A stretch of DNA of 64,000 nt from Misgurnus anguillicaudatus. Its lineage: Eukaryota > Chordata > Actinopteri > Cypriniformes > Cobitidae. Positions 35,823-47,203 of the stretch are shown here, in pieces. The stretch lies in the NCBI RefSeq assembly GCF_027580225.2, contig NC_073353.2, positions 34,748,501-34,812,500 of the forward strand, given 5' to 3'. The notes below the pieces were generated by a model, which ran no database searches, was not told the origin of the DNA, and saw nothing but the letters and a program-made list of their open reading frames with translations. Both the position numbers and the translations under genes were made by a program. Position 1 is the stretch's first letter, and each line of letters opens with the position of its first letter.

Positions 35823-37268
35823 ATGTCAAACACAAAATGTTCAAGAGTGACTCCTGTATCATGGACAAAAAACAGCATTTATATGTGGATTTCACTTCCA
35901 GAACTATGCACTGTATACGTGGCCAAGAACTCACAAGAGCTTTCATACTATACACCCCTTATGTATAATGGTGTTAGGTAATGAGATCGTGGAAAAAAAC
36001 ATGTCTGGAATTCTTCATATTGGAAAGCTTCGAGATTATATTACTAGTATGCATATACCATGAAATTTATTTGACATCTTCATAATCTAACATTGCAACA
36101 AGGTACTCAACCTGAATAAATATTTCCATTTTGCTTTGCCCATCAAACAAGAAAAAACACAGAGTTTTCCCATGGAGTTTAGCACAGTGAACCTGTCTAA
36201 TGTCTGTAGCCTGTGTGCTACTTTTCCATCAATCTTAGGAAAGTTTGGCCACCACTGTTACTTCACACGGTTCCTCTGCCCATCTTCTAACAAAGCCACC
36301 CAAATAATTTCCAAGGTAACGCACACAACAACGCCATGTTTGTTGAAATATGAAAGCAATCTGGATCCAGCTTCAAGATTTTATCCTCAACAGTGTAAAT
36401 AGCTTTCTTCCACCCACCAGTTAGACTGTGAACTCACTGATAAATTGTCACATACTGGTAAAGTGTAGGTGCTGCCATTCACACTAGATACACAAGCCAG
36501 CATCTCCACAGGCCTGTTAAACAGATAAATTATTCTCAAAGGTCCATGGAGATTATTCATCAGAGACATGACCGGTCGGTTATAATGAGGACACGCCGTT
36601 CTCCTCTCACCCAGGTCAGAAATGAACAGGGGTTGGGAAAAAATCAAATGCCCAAGATATTAAAAATGCCCACATAGTGAGTTTATCTAACACAGGGGCT
36701 GGCCAATTATTCAAAATGTATTCTAGCAAAATATTTATTGTGTTATTTCTAGAACATTACACACAGTTATGTTGATACTGTATTTTTTATTACTTTATAA
36801 CAGGTTTTCCCAAACTGGGGTTCTGAGGCTATTGCAGGGGGATTGTGAGTTACAATTCAATCATAAAATGTAAATAAATAAATAATTTAAAAATTAAAAA
36901 TCTAAATAAAACACTAATAAAAATATATATTTTGTTAAATCTGCATGCTATGTGACTATAACACAACACTACAATATATCAGAAAACTGAAAACTCTTAG
37001 AAAATGGACAGACACATTTTATGTACCAATAAAAGAAAATTACCGTTTAATAACAAGTAATAATAACAATAATCATTTTGTATGAAATGAGTATATTTGT
37101 TAATATGTTTATTATTACTATTATTGCTAATATATATTAATATTTGTAATTTCATATTAATTTAATTTATCATTATTATTATTGTTATTATTAATAATAT
37201 TGCTATTAATTATATAAACTCTGATTATGTCTTAATCTTATAAACTATGTTTTGTTTGTCTTTGTATT
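35823..37268. other. No feature recognised
   Basis: Intron-like. An AT-rich ATT-repeat patch lies at about 37020-37220. Confidence 0.4.
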
Positions 37269-37987
37269 CAGGGTTACCACACTTTAGTTACCTTCAAATT
37301 CAAGGACCTTTCAAGGACTTTCCAGGTCCAATACCCTCAAATTCAAGGACTAAATGTGGGGACACATTTCAAGTGTGAGCAAGGTTACATCATGTTACTT
37401 TTTAAGATACATTGTTACAGTTCCTTTCGAGGGAACTCGCGGTGCGCTACTGCGGTGACACTTTGGGGACGCCTCCAGGGGTAAGTGCGTCTGAATGTGT
37501 ATATCAAATTCAACCTATGATAAGGCTTAAAGACAAAGACAGGGTGACGTGGCAGCCAGGAAGTATATCGCTATCTAAAATATCGCCAAAGACGGCGTTA
37601 CAGAGACGCAGGAAGTTAGGCAAGGGAGACTCAGCGTCTGATTCCCTTCTCAGGGAACAACAGTTACATACGTTACCCGAGTCGTTTTCATGTGTAAAAC
37701 ACAACTATGCAAAAAAGCATTTTGGTATGAATCAACATTCGCATACAGAAGATTTAAGCATTTAAAGCGAACAGCTTAGCACGTGTGCTTAAAATTTTTA
37801 AATGATCCTACATTACATAGGGAATACTCTGGATTTTTTTCCACAAAACTTCTTGCATAAAATAGATTCAAGCACTTTCAATGACCTGTATCTATGTATG
37901 TATATTTTCAAAAACTTCCCAGGGCCTTGAATTATTTCCCCCAGATTCACAAACTTTCAAGGATTTCAAGGACCCGTGGGAACCCTA
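37269..37987. mobile_element. Probable hAT-type element with a nested repeat
   Basis: The left end CAGGGTTACCACACTT and right end GGACCCGTGGGAACCCTA are inverted, with subterminal TCAAGGACTTT / TTCAAGGATTTCAAGG motifs. It is interrupted near 37412-37675 by a repeat with GTTCCTTTCGAGGGAAC and CCCTTCTCAGGGAAC ends. A direct 8-bp duplication could not be fixed. Confidence 0.65.
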
Positions 37988-38109
37988 TGTATTTGTATTT
38001 TGCATTTAATTTCTCATCTGTAAATATTGTAATTGTCTGTTTGCTAAATAAAAAATAAATAATAACAATAATTATGTAAAATACTACTGATAAAAACTTT
38101 AAACAGTTG

Positions 38110-38620
38110 AAAAATAAATTTTTAAGTAAACAATTTAGATCAAGGGGGTTCAGCCAAGCTTGCCGCACAAGCCCTGAAAAGTGAAGCCAAAATGTCTCGA
38201 TCACCGCCTCCCCATATTATTCAATGGTACTTGAGACCAACTAAAAAATTTAATTACACTTCAGTTACCTTTTTTCTGTCATTAACTGTAGTTTTTATCA
38301 CGCTGATGTAAATTCAAATGTTTGTTTTTAAAATAAGTTTGTGTTTAGTTAGTTATTTAGTGCTATAAAAATGGTGGTCTCACGTCATGATTGACAGCTG
38401 TGATATGCGCATTCTACGAGAGCGAGGGCTGGGTCTTGATTTCGCGGCTTCACTTCCTGCTCACTACTGCGAATGACTGGTCCCGAAATCGCTACTGCGC
38501 AGACTCAAGACCCAAGATGTCAGTGCCATATCGGGACACTGGCGGCTTCACTTTTCACCAATGGAAGAGAGCGAACAGGCATCGTCCATCTTTTTTACAG
38601 TCTATGGGTTCAGCTGACAA
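38110..38620. repeat. Interspersed inverted repeat fragment
   Basis: GAAGCCAAAATGTCTCGATC on the left and GCGGCTTCACTTCC plus GGCGGCTTCACTTTTC on the right resemble opposite arms of one element. The right side ends near TTTTTTACAGTCTATGG. Boundaries not resolved. Confidence 0.4.
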
Positions 38621-38904
38621 AAACATTTGAAAACCCCTGCTTTAACAACCTTAAAAAACGTGTTTTAGCGGAGTTTATCTTGAAAAACAGAAGTTACAGT
38701 ACAGTTGATGTCAGGTTTAATTGTTGGTCAGAAATATGTTTTGTAATTGAGATTTTATAACAATGATTTTAAAGATATCATTCTTTCCCTATTAATGGGT
38801 AGATGGGACTTTAGTCTTGCATGACTTGAAAAACTGCCCAGTGGCGTTGCAAACATGGTCGCCTAGTGGTGTGACTTTCCTCAAGGACAAAAAAATCTAT
38901 ACAG

Positions 38905-38975
38905 TTTTACTGCAGTAAAGAACATGATGTGGCTGAAACCTTAAGGTGATGGGTTCGATCCCTGCAAAGGGCACA
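38905..38975 (+). mobile_element. tRNA-SINE-like fragment
   Basis: A B-box-like GGGTTCGATCCCTGCAAAGG sits after GGTGAT, as in the tRNA-derived SINE family of this window. No A box is preserved. Confidence 0.4.
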
Positions 38976-39521
38976 TGATCTGTCATCACTGTTGTCTTCA
39001 AAATCTGCTTTGTTCCTAATTTGCTATTTCCCATAAAAAAAATAATAAAAGCACCTCCTTTAAAGCAGACTGTGCACATGTCAAATACAATCTGTTGGTT
39101 TAAGTTAAAGTCTGACTAGAGTTGTCTTGATCTCATGTCCACAACTATTTACATTTTCATTCATGCCTTTGCCAGACATACAGTGCCAGGCATACATGTA
39201 CAGTCCCAAAAATACAGTGCCAGACATACATTGCAATCCAGCAATTTCGCAGCGTTTCCTGAAATCAGACCCATAACTTTTATGCTTAGTGAGCTACAAG
39301 AACACCAATACCTCTCTCACCCAAACATTCCTGTCACATCACTTTCCTATAATAAAAATGGCAAAAATGCCACAAGAACTGACAAGCCAGGCCTCCGAGT
39401 CAAATGCTAACTCAGGGTGCATTACTGTCAGAGCTGTTTACGCCCGCACAGCAAAACGTGTGTCATTTCAAAGCAAACTAGAAACACAGGGGGATTTTCT
39501 CCTATGCCCAGAAGGTCTTAC

Positions 39522-39839
39522 CTTGACTGCTGTTGCTGGTAAGAGGGAGAAGAGGAGGGGGAGCGACGCTGACACTCGCCGTGGGCACCTCTCCATTATT
39601 CAACTGTTTGACCCTCTTAAGGTGAGACTTGCCGTTAAAGTGGACCTGGGCCTGCGCAGCCGAGTGTATCTGGATGTTGCACACTTCGCAGAGAGAGTAG
39701 AGTAGTGTCTTATTCTCTTGTTGCAGCAGCATGTCTGTGGGGCTGTCATAACCAGGTTACTTTACCTCCCAGCAGCCACATAGGAAGCACAAATGTCCGT
39801 TTTCTACCAGCTGGGTGGGGCTCAAGGGGGTCTTCATAC
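39522..39839 (-). CDS. znf385-like: ZNF385-family zinc-finger exon (internal or first coding exon)
   Basis: This is a single exon of a ZNF385-type protein, a family of nuclear RNA/DNA-binding proteins with matrin/U1-type C2H2 fingers. Translating from the ATG at 39732 gives 70 codons plus one base. Residues C15, C18, H31 and H37 form a C-x2-C-x12-H-x5-H finger with the family signature CEVCNIQ...AQAQVHFNGKSH, followed by KRVKQL and a Ser/Pro-rich linker ending SNSSQ. The donor is CAAG|GTAAGA (last exon base 39522, phase 1). The acceptor is CTCCTGCAG|GTATG (first exon base 39839), preceded by about 30 nt of pyrimidine-rich sequence. A second in-frame ATG at 39837 opens a 26-codon frame closed by TAA at 39759-39757, so the likely start is 39732, with the upstream frame acting as a uORF. 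From what I know of the family, the KRVKQL and SNSS linker resemble ZNF385B; ZNF385D cannot be excluded. No other exon of the gene is visible, which fits the very long introns of these genes. Confidence 0.85.
39757..39837 (-). other. Short in-frame upstream ORF in the ZNF385 exon
   Basis: An ATG two bases into the exon opens 26 codons (MKTPLSPTQL...CFLCGCWEVK) and ends at TAA, in the same frame as the zinc-finger ORF that restarts at 39732. The codons between the stop and that restart read PGYDSPTD. An internal GAG|GTAAAG at about 39766 resembles a splice donor and could end an alternative 74-nt exon before the stop. Whether this is a uORF, an alternative exon end or a lost N-terminus cannot be decided here. 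Confidence 0.45.
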
Positions 39840-40270
39840 CTGCAGGAGAGCAAAGAGATGAGGGTTAGAGGAAAGTGTTTAATCCAAATCCAGATGGCAC
39901 TCGGGTGACTCACAGTCTGAATTCAGCATAACCCCCAAAGAGCTTTTGAAAACAGGTGGGGAGAGTTTACATCCCAAAACCGCAGAGGTACAGGCTGTGT
40001 ATAAGACGCGTGTGATCGCGGAAATGTCTGGAGCACTTGTGTGGGCTACACGGGTGGCTGAATGTTCTGTCCTATGACTCCTCCCCCAGCATGCTAAAGC
40101 CAAGCTTCCCCACTTGTGGAGCGGGCACTGAGCTGCGGACTGACCTCCTGTGCCCATCTGTTGCCTTTGCAAAGAGACCCGGGTCTTACATAAATTGACT
40201 AGGATGGCGCCAGCTTCATGCATGCTTATAGCTGTTAACAAATACCATTATGAAGAAACTAGTAAGTTAA

Positions 40271-40653
40271 CCCTAATAAGACCCTTGGGGTCAATCCTAC
40301 CCCCAAGCCAGTTTTCTTTAGTTTAAAAACATGGTTCCCTTCATCTCAGTTGAGTAAGATTTTGTGACTTTTCCAAATTATCTGTCAAGATATATATACT
40401 GTAAAAAAAATGATATTGATTCTGTTGTTCTAAAGAGGTGTAAAAAATTACCAAAAGAGGCCCTTTGGGGGTAAAAATGACCCCAATTGAAATGAAAGGG
40501 AAATGCAAAAAAAAAAATTTCTTTATATTTGTCAAAAAAAAAATCAATGCATCCAGAATAAATCTGAAAATTTTAACACAGAAAGGTAGGCCTGGTACTA
40601 CAGCACAAATGCAATATAGAAAAGACATGCTCAATCACAAACACACACACTCA

Positions 40654-40719
<66 letters not shown>

Positions 40720-40990
40720 AACAAAGGTATGACTGCCACAGAGAGCATTTTTTACAGAATTTGGCAAAAAACAGCCACAGATGCAAAACAAAGATGTAAA
40801 ATGCATTTCAAAATGCATCAAAAACTACAAAAAATTATACTATTTGAAATAATATTTATTTTGAATGTCCTTTCTAATGTTTATGTAAACATAAATTGTA
40901 CAAAAATGTATCACTAAAGTAGTGATTTGAGCTGTTAGCCACATCCAGTAAAATAAATGGGTCTCTATGGTCATCTGCTGGTCAAAATGA
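40271..40990. mobile_element. Possible piggyBac-like element (weak)
   Basis: TTAA at 40267-40270 precedes CCCTAATAAGACCCTTGGGG. A second block, GGCCCTTTGGGGGTAAAAA, lies at about 40461. The right end is not identified; the stop at 40990 is arbitrary. It contains the CA repeat 40638-40726. Confidence 0.3.
40638..40726. repeat. (CA)n microsatellite
   Basis: CA repeats interrupted by TCACT and AAAC units. Confidence 0.97.
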
Positions 40991-43270
40991 TTTATTTCCT
41001 AAACTGTAGTTTTTAAAGTTTTTTTCTAATGGTCGAATTCAACACATAACATCTAGATCAACATCTTAAAACAATTTAAATCAAACTTAGATCATAATTT
41101 ATGTGAATTTTTCATAAAAATTAGATATTTTACAGGCAAGCTAATGATTGAGGAATTGAGTGGTAAACAGGTACAAAAGTACTTCATATCTCCCAAAACA
41201 CAGCATTAATGTATAGATGGGAAGTAAACCAAAAAAATTATATGTTATTTGTATATTGTATAGAATCGAAAATGTAATCAAATCGAGGATTTGGAGAATC
41301 GTGACACCAATATTTATTTAATTTATTTGTCAGGAGCTTTTATCCAAAGCTACTTACAGTACAGTCTGAACCCGGCATAACCGAAACTAAATTGAATTTG
41401 AAAACAAAACACAAAGAGAGATGAAGACAATCTCCATGCTCCCACCCCAGGGAGGCACGTGAAGCAACTAGGGTTTTATTTCTGTCAGCGACAGCAGACG
41501 CCAACCTCTATTGTGTGTCTGGGGTCTGTGAAAGCGAATAAATTTTCTTAAAGCTGTGTGCAACCCCTCCTGACCTCTCAAGCACTACAATTCAAAACAG
41601 CATAATGGATACAAAGAGCAACGGTGCGCTCTGGGAAACAGAGACTTTTATGATCTTTTTAATCTGAAAATTGCAGAAACTGCATATCTAGTCAGCTCTA
41701 ATGCTACGGCTGAATGATACGAGATAGAAGAGCATAAACATGTCAACTGAGTCAGCACAGTATCTCTGCTTTGGATGTAACATCCATCAATGTGCTTGCA
41801 AACGCGTGTGTATATGTGATTATGAGAGAGTAAGAATCTTGCTTAACCCACAAGTTGGGTGAATCCAATAAGAAGTCACATTTCACTACAACATCTAAAG
41901 ATAAAGAATTCATTTTGTTTTGAAAAATCTAAGGATCTTAGATTTATTTATAGGGCGGGTAAAATGTTTTCCGTCTATTCGTTTTTGTTAAACGTTTGGT
42001 TTAATATAAGCGAGTCATTTTACATTTTTATTGTTGTTCTGTTTTAATAAAAAATAATAATGAACAAATAAGCATTCGTAGTAATGAAAATTATGTCAAT
42101 TAAATCTTTCATTTATTTGTGTTTTAACGCAGATACCATCCGTCGAATTAGTTTTATTAATAAACAAGCAATATAAGCAAGTTTGTCATTGGAGCTACTA
42201 TTTTATTGGAGTTGAGTTTTTCGTTAAGAGTAATAATGAACAAACATTTTAAAAATAAATTTTATTAATAAATGGAAATATTAAATAATCTAATGTTAAA
42301 GATTAAATAGCCAACTTTTAAACTTCTTTGCAAATATATTTTCATTTAAAATATATATATATATATGTATAAATATATATGTTTAATAAGTTTAAAATGT
42401 GAAAAAATCCTCATCTGCACATCCCTAATAATACAAATCGAACAAATTTTGTAAGAATATATGTCCAGGTTATTTTTATATTATGACTTAAAAGAACAAT
42501 TTGGAAAATGAGATCCTCAGAGGAGCGCGTGAATGCCGCAATTGATCTGACGGCAGCTTATTTTATATTTTATATGGTAACATTCCTTCAGACTAGAGAA
42601 TTTGCTAAAACGTATTACCTCACTAATGTTTTTATTAGTACTTCGGCTGATATTTGCCTGAGATGGGCCGCGGCAGTCACGAGTGTCAAGTTCATCGGAG
42701 ACAAGCAGAAAGCGTCAAAACGTGAATGGTTTTGCAGGCGATAAGAAAATATTTTGGGTGAATTCCAAATGCCTTTTTGGGCCATTGAAGGGCACTTCAG
42801 GATTTCGCATGAACAGTCGATCCAAATAAAGAGAAAAAGACGCTGTATTTTATTGCTCTATTTGCCAAGTGTGTTTAATTAGCCACACTATGAGAAACAA
42901 TTGCGCAACTTTCTCTAGAGTTCAAGAGATCTCATCTTCGAAGGGAATAGGACAGAGGAAGGATCACTTTCGATTAGAACTTGCCCTTTATCTTTTTGTG
43001 AGCGGCAGCCGCGTAGTCTTTAACCAATCAGACAGATTATTAACAACCAATCATTGAACATTTTTCTGAGCTCAAAGTGGAGTATTGAGAAGATTTTATT
43101 TAATTCACAAATCAAAAATTTCATAAAAAAGAAATCAAGAATGCAGGTCTTAAAAGATGATGGTGCTTTGGGCAAATCATTAATAAACAAATGACAAACA
43201 GAGAAGAATTTTCATTGTGTTTTATGCTGTACTTTCATCTACCATCTTTCTATGACTCTTTTTTTCAAAG
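40991..43270. other. No gene recognised; repeat remnants
   Basis: AT-rich. A GAATCGTGACACC motif near 41295 resembles a hAT terminus but has no partner. 42500-42740 is GC-richer and includes a 78-codon frame of unknown nature. Confidence 0.35.
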
Positions 43271-43352
43271 TACCGCTTTAGGCACCGTTTAGGCACCGGA
43301 ACCGTTTTAAAAGTATCGATTTGGCACCGGTATCGGTGCAATACCCATCCCT
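43270..43352. mobile_element. One terminus of a hAT-like element
   Basis: The minus strand reads TAGGGATGGGTATTGCACCG followed by ATACCGGTGCC and GGTTCCGGTGCC. The partner end was not found. Confidence 0.45.
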
Positions 43353-43837
43353 AATCAATATATAAATGTGCATTCATCTTTGCCATGTTATAATCATTTA
43401 GTTGCCTTAAATGGCATTAATCAAAACCCTTACTTTGTCATATTAATAACACTGCCATTGCTGCTGTCATCCTTTAGATGTCGTTGCTTAACATTTTTGA
43501 CAGCGATCAGCTGAAAAATGTTTTAGTCCTGCTCGATTTTCGTTGACTTTGAGTAAAATAATGAAAAGTTTTTCATAAGATCTGCTGGTGTCAATGTGTT
43601 AGCATGACAGAAGCTTGATGCTGTTGGGAGAACAAGCAACAGCCGGCATTTTTCCTTCTCCCAAGTGCCTCTCACGTAAATTATTTGATTTTGATGGCTT
43701 ACGTTTCTTCCTCGCCACATAAAACCATCACAGTTTTATTAATGCCATTAAAATTACTATTTTGTTTTTGTTTGTTTCTTGATCACGAAGTACAAAGTAG
43801 ATGAGGAAAAACTAGAATTCTGTGTGTATTCAAAGCG

Positions 43838-44100
43838 CCGACATTATTGTTTACAATAGGTGGAATGGTGCGCTGTGATTGGTTAAGCAGACTTATTGCA
43901 TTCTGCAAAGAAGGACTGGCGTTTGTCGCCATTTGGAAAAAAGGGATTTTTTTATTTATTTATAACACGGCGGATATCTGATTTTGCATAAAAAGAAGAA
44001 TTTACTTTTTAATACTGACCAGATACAATACTGATTTTGGCGGTAACCAAATTTTTTTATGGTTTTTATCGCGTTTTGAAACCAAACTCTTCAATATATA
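43838..44100. mobile_element. Inverted partial copy of the 16929-18511 element
   Basis: GCGCTGTGATTGGTTAAGC, TGGCGTTTGTCGCCATTTGG, AATACTGATTTTGGCGGTAA and GCGTTTTGAAACCAAACTCT are reverse complements of blocks in 16929-18160. This copy lacks the hAT insertion present in the other. Confidence 0.6.
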
Positions 44101-45757
44101 TTGCAGATGTTTTTTTACCTGAAGGAGGGGTTATAGCAGACCAATCACAGTGCTTGCAATCCACACAGAATTGACGCATTATTACATTTTTTTGGGGGGG
44201 GAGCGCGTAAGCGCAGGCTATGCGTAGGCTACACAGTACACTCGGGTTGTGTTCAATCAATTCTAATTTGAAAAGTTAGATAACTCCGTTTTTGAAATTT
44301 TGATCAAAACATGTTTATTATTCTGTTATCATGTATTTATTGTGTTTTATTGTGCTACTTAGCTGTATTTTTTAGTTATAAAGATTTAAATGAAAAGAAA
44401 CCAACTGCAGTTTGATTAATATTATTTGGAACGCACAATCAAAAAACAAGATTTTTGAAATTTTTTTATAAAGGTGTTATCTCGTTTTGGAACCAAACTC
44501 TCTTAATTTATTTCTACTTATTTCTATTTTATACAAATCTTTATATTGCATACAGAACAGTACAATATATAAAAACGTAAATATATGAACAAATAAGTAC
44601 AGTACATTAGCAGCATGTGAATGTAAAGTATGGATATACAGATTCTATGCGTTTATCCAGTGTGTCCAGTAATCCTCTGACAGCAACTCAGTAATCTCTG
44701 TTGGCAGCTGTAAACTCTAATCCCTACAGATAAACTTCCACCAACTTCTCTTGCCTCTCGGGCCATTCGGCATTCTGCGGTTCCTTACCGCGTTCTCGTG
44801 AATCGCTTGTATTCAAAGAAAGAAAAACTGTAAGTGGAAATCCCTGATGTTAATCACTTTCTTTCAATGTTGTGAATCTATTTCTCTAACCCCCTGCTAT
44901 TACTTAAGCTCGAGCTTTGCTCTACTTTGCGGTGAAAATGAGGCCAGTGAGAAAAGCTGCAGTGGTTTTGGTGACCTGTATACGCAGGCGGGTTTCCAGA
45001 TATGCTGTGCGGTCTGTGTTTTGGGGTTTGGAGAAAGTAAATCAACTGTGATGGTCGATTTCTGGTTGTTCACAGTCGCATCTGTTCGCTTAGTGGTTAA
45101 ATAATGAACCTGCCGGGGTCTCCACTTTCCCCCAGTGTAATCTCACACTCTTATGGGTCACATCAATATGCAAGTCCTTCTCAGTTCATGTTCAGAATGA
45201 ATTACTAGCTTACTATTTATTAAAAAACGCATAACATACTGTATACTGCTTGCTATTTGTTTAAGCCACAGGAACTAAACTAGATCAGTTATGTCACACT
45301 TTATACAGAAGTTACAAAAGCTACTGTAGCACTCCTCTTGTCTCCTGTGGGTTTAAATTATAATTATTAAAACCTTCATAATGTGAAATGAATAAAGAAA
45401 ACCTTCTCAGGATACATCAAAATGTTCTTTAAAGGAAAATTACATTGACATCTACATAAACAGCAGTTCAAGTTCATTTTCAATTGGTGTGCAGCCGGGA
45501 AAATTTTTCTATTGCTCAGATTTTTTATTGTTCAACCTCTATGAGGTGAAGTAATGGAGCTCTTATGTTTATGTAATGATAAACAGTTTCAGTTGTTTCT
45601 ATTAAATGTCCTTGGGAGAAAAAAATTGAAGAAGCTGAGACAATTTGCTGTTGTTTAGATCATTTGGTTTAAGAGAATTGTTTAAGTTTATACAAAAATG
45701 CCTTACTTTGGTTGCAGATTGAACAAAAACTGTGCTTATCTGACTCTGATATTCAAT
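44100..45757. other. No feature recognised
   Basis: Intron-like. Includes a second TTTTGGAACCAAACTCT motif near 44479. Confidence 0.35.
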
Positions 45758-46310
45758 TTAAAGGGCACATAATATGCAAAATCCACTTTTACAAGATGCT
45801 TGGACATAAATGTGTGTTATAATGAACACAACAACCCTACAACGGAATAAAATGACACATTTTTGAATAATGCGGTTTATACTCCGGTGCGGCTTATAGT
45901 CTGGAAAGTACGGTATAGGCCCAATCTGAACAACAGATACATATTACTTAAAATGCATCTTACTTCCCCCCAACTCTCATTCAATTCCCTCCCGTTTCAA
46001 AATAATTTACATACATCTGGCCTCTCGCCTCCAACAGGAAGTAAATTGCAGCAGTGTAGGTGAAATGTCGAGTCGCGTTCCAAGGTGTGCTCTTTTATCT
46101 GTAAAATTTTGGTCTGTCTCTGATGACTGCGAAGTTTACATTCTTTTGAGTAGCAGCAAAGGCGGCCAATCAGTGTCAAGAGCTTGCATTTCATAATGAG
46201 GTTGGCAGTTAAGCCCGAAGGGACACCAAATAGATGCAAAACCACGCTTTTAAAATCCCCCACCCTAATATAGCTTTCTAAGAGAGGTTTTTAGGAAGCT
46301 TTTAAACGTG

Positions 46311-46947
46311 GGTTTACACCAGCCGCGTTTGAGGCGTCAAATTTGCGTCTGCTGCGTCTAGTTTGCCGCTTGAACATTTTCAACATCTTCATTCGTACGT
46401 GAAATTCTATTCCAAGAGACATTCATGCGGAAATTCGCGTCATGGGAGAGGCTTCTGCGACTCCGCTCGCTTCCTGTAATCATGTCACTACTAGATCAAG
46501 CTCCTGGTTAACGGTAGAGGTGCACCGAAATTTCGGTCGCCGAAAAATTCGGCCGAAAATGGCATTATCGGTTTCGGGCCGAAATAAAAAATCAACCGCG
46601 TCCCCCCCATCTGTGCGCTGGCGCTTGGGTTTCACTCATAATAATTTCTTTCGGTGTTTCGGCCTTGGTTTCCTTTTTTCGGTTTTCGGTTTCGGCAAAG
46701 AATTTTCATTTCGGTGCATCCCTAGTTAACGGGGCCCGTTTTTCCACCAAAGTTCAGATTTTTCAACTCGCACGTTTCCCGCGGCAACGCTCAATTCGTG
46801 CCATTTGCGCGTCTGAGGCAGAATAGCGTCTACCGCATTGCGCTAAACACCTCATTCGTGCTGCGAGACCTCCAGACGTCTTGACATTGACTTAACATTG
46901 AAATCACTCGTGCTTGACGCCTCTACTGCGGCTGGTGTGAACGCAGC
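46311..46947. mobile_element. MITE with ACACCAGCCGCG / CGGCTGGTGT ends
   Basis: The left end GGTTTACACCAGCCGCGTTT then GAGGCGTCAA pairs with the right TTGACGCCTC then GCGGCTGGTGTGAACGC. It is interrupted by the hAT at 46515-46724. Confidence 0.7.
46515..46724. mobile_element. 210-bp hAT-type element with exact 8-bp TSD
   Basis: Ends TAGAGGTGCACCGAAATTTC and CATTTCGGTGCATCCCTA; exact duplication gttaacgg at 46507-46514 and 46725-46732. The interior is built from TTCGGTTTCGG / CCGAAA motifs. Confidence 0.93.
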
Positions 46948-47203
46948 ATAAGGTATCAGACCTAACCAACATTTTGTTGTCAACATGTAACATCACAGAA
47001 CAAGGATAAATACCCTGTTCAATCATTCTATGTCACCTAATCTATTAGTGATTTTTTTGATCCCATCCATATAGGGGCATTTTGGACATAATATAACAAA
47101 TGATCTGTGGATTATTTTGAGCTTAAACTTCACAGACAAATTCTAGGCACACCTGACACTTACATTACATCTTGTAAAAATGGGCATAATATGTGCCCTT
47201 TAA

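Larger units (their letters stand above)
1..39521 (-). other. Presumed downstream intron of the ZNF385-like gene
   Basis: In minus-strand transcript direction this follows the GTAAGA donor at 39521-39516. I found no second ZNF385 finger, no other exon-like ORF with recognisable homology, and no RNA gene. All longer open frames here lie in repeats or lack recognisable content. Mobile elements and microsatellites inside it are listed separately. Intron status is inferred from the single exon and the known large introns of this family. Confidence 0.55.
45762..47199. mobile_element. Composite TTAA-flanked element
   Basis: TTAA at 45758-45761 and 47200-47203. Ends AGGGCACATAATATGC and GGGCATAATATGTGCCCT, with TTTTACAAGATG / CATCTTGTAAAA following inward. 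It carries a stray TTATAGTCTGGAAAGTACGG terminus (45868-45915), a MITE at 46311-46947 and a hAT inside that. Confidence 0.8.

Noticed and set aside
39289..39705. 138-codon plus-strand frame overlapping the ZNF385 exon
   Set aside because: Antisense shadow of the zinc-finger exon; the minus strand has the conserved finger and splice sites.
39879..40241. 120-codon minus-strand frame just upstream of the ZNF385 exon
   Set aside because: No recognised domain, and it is separated from the exon by the acceptor tract; kept only as possible leader or promoter region.
40465..40917. 150-codon plus-strand frame
   Set aside because: Runs through poly-A and the Thr-His translation of the (CA)n repeat; no homology recognised.
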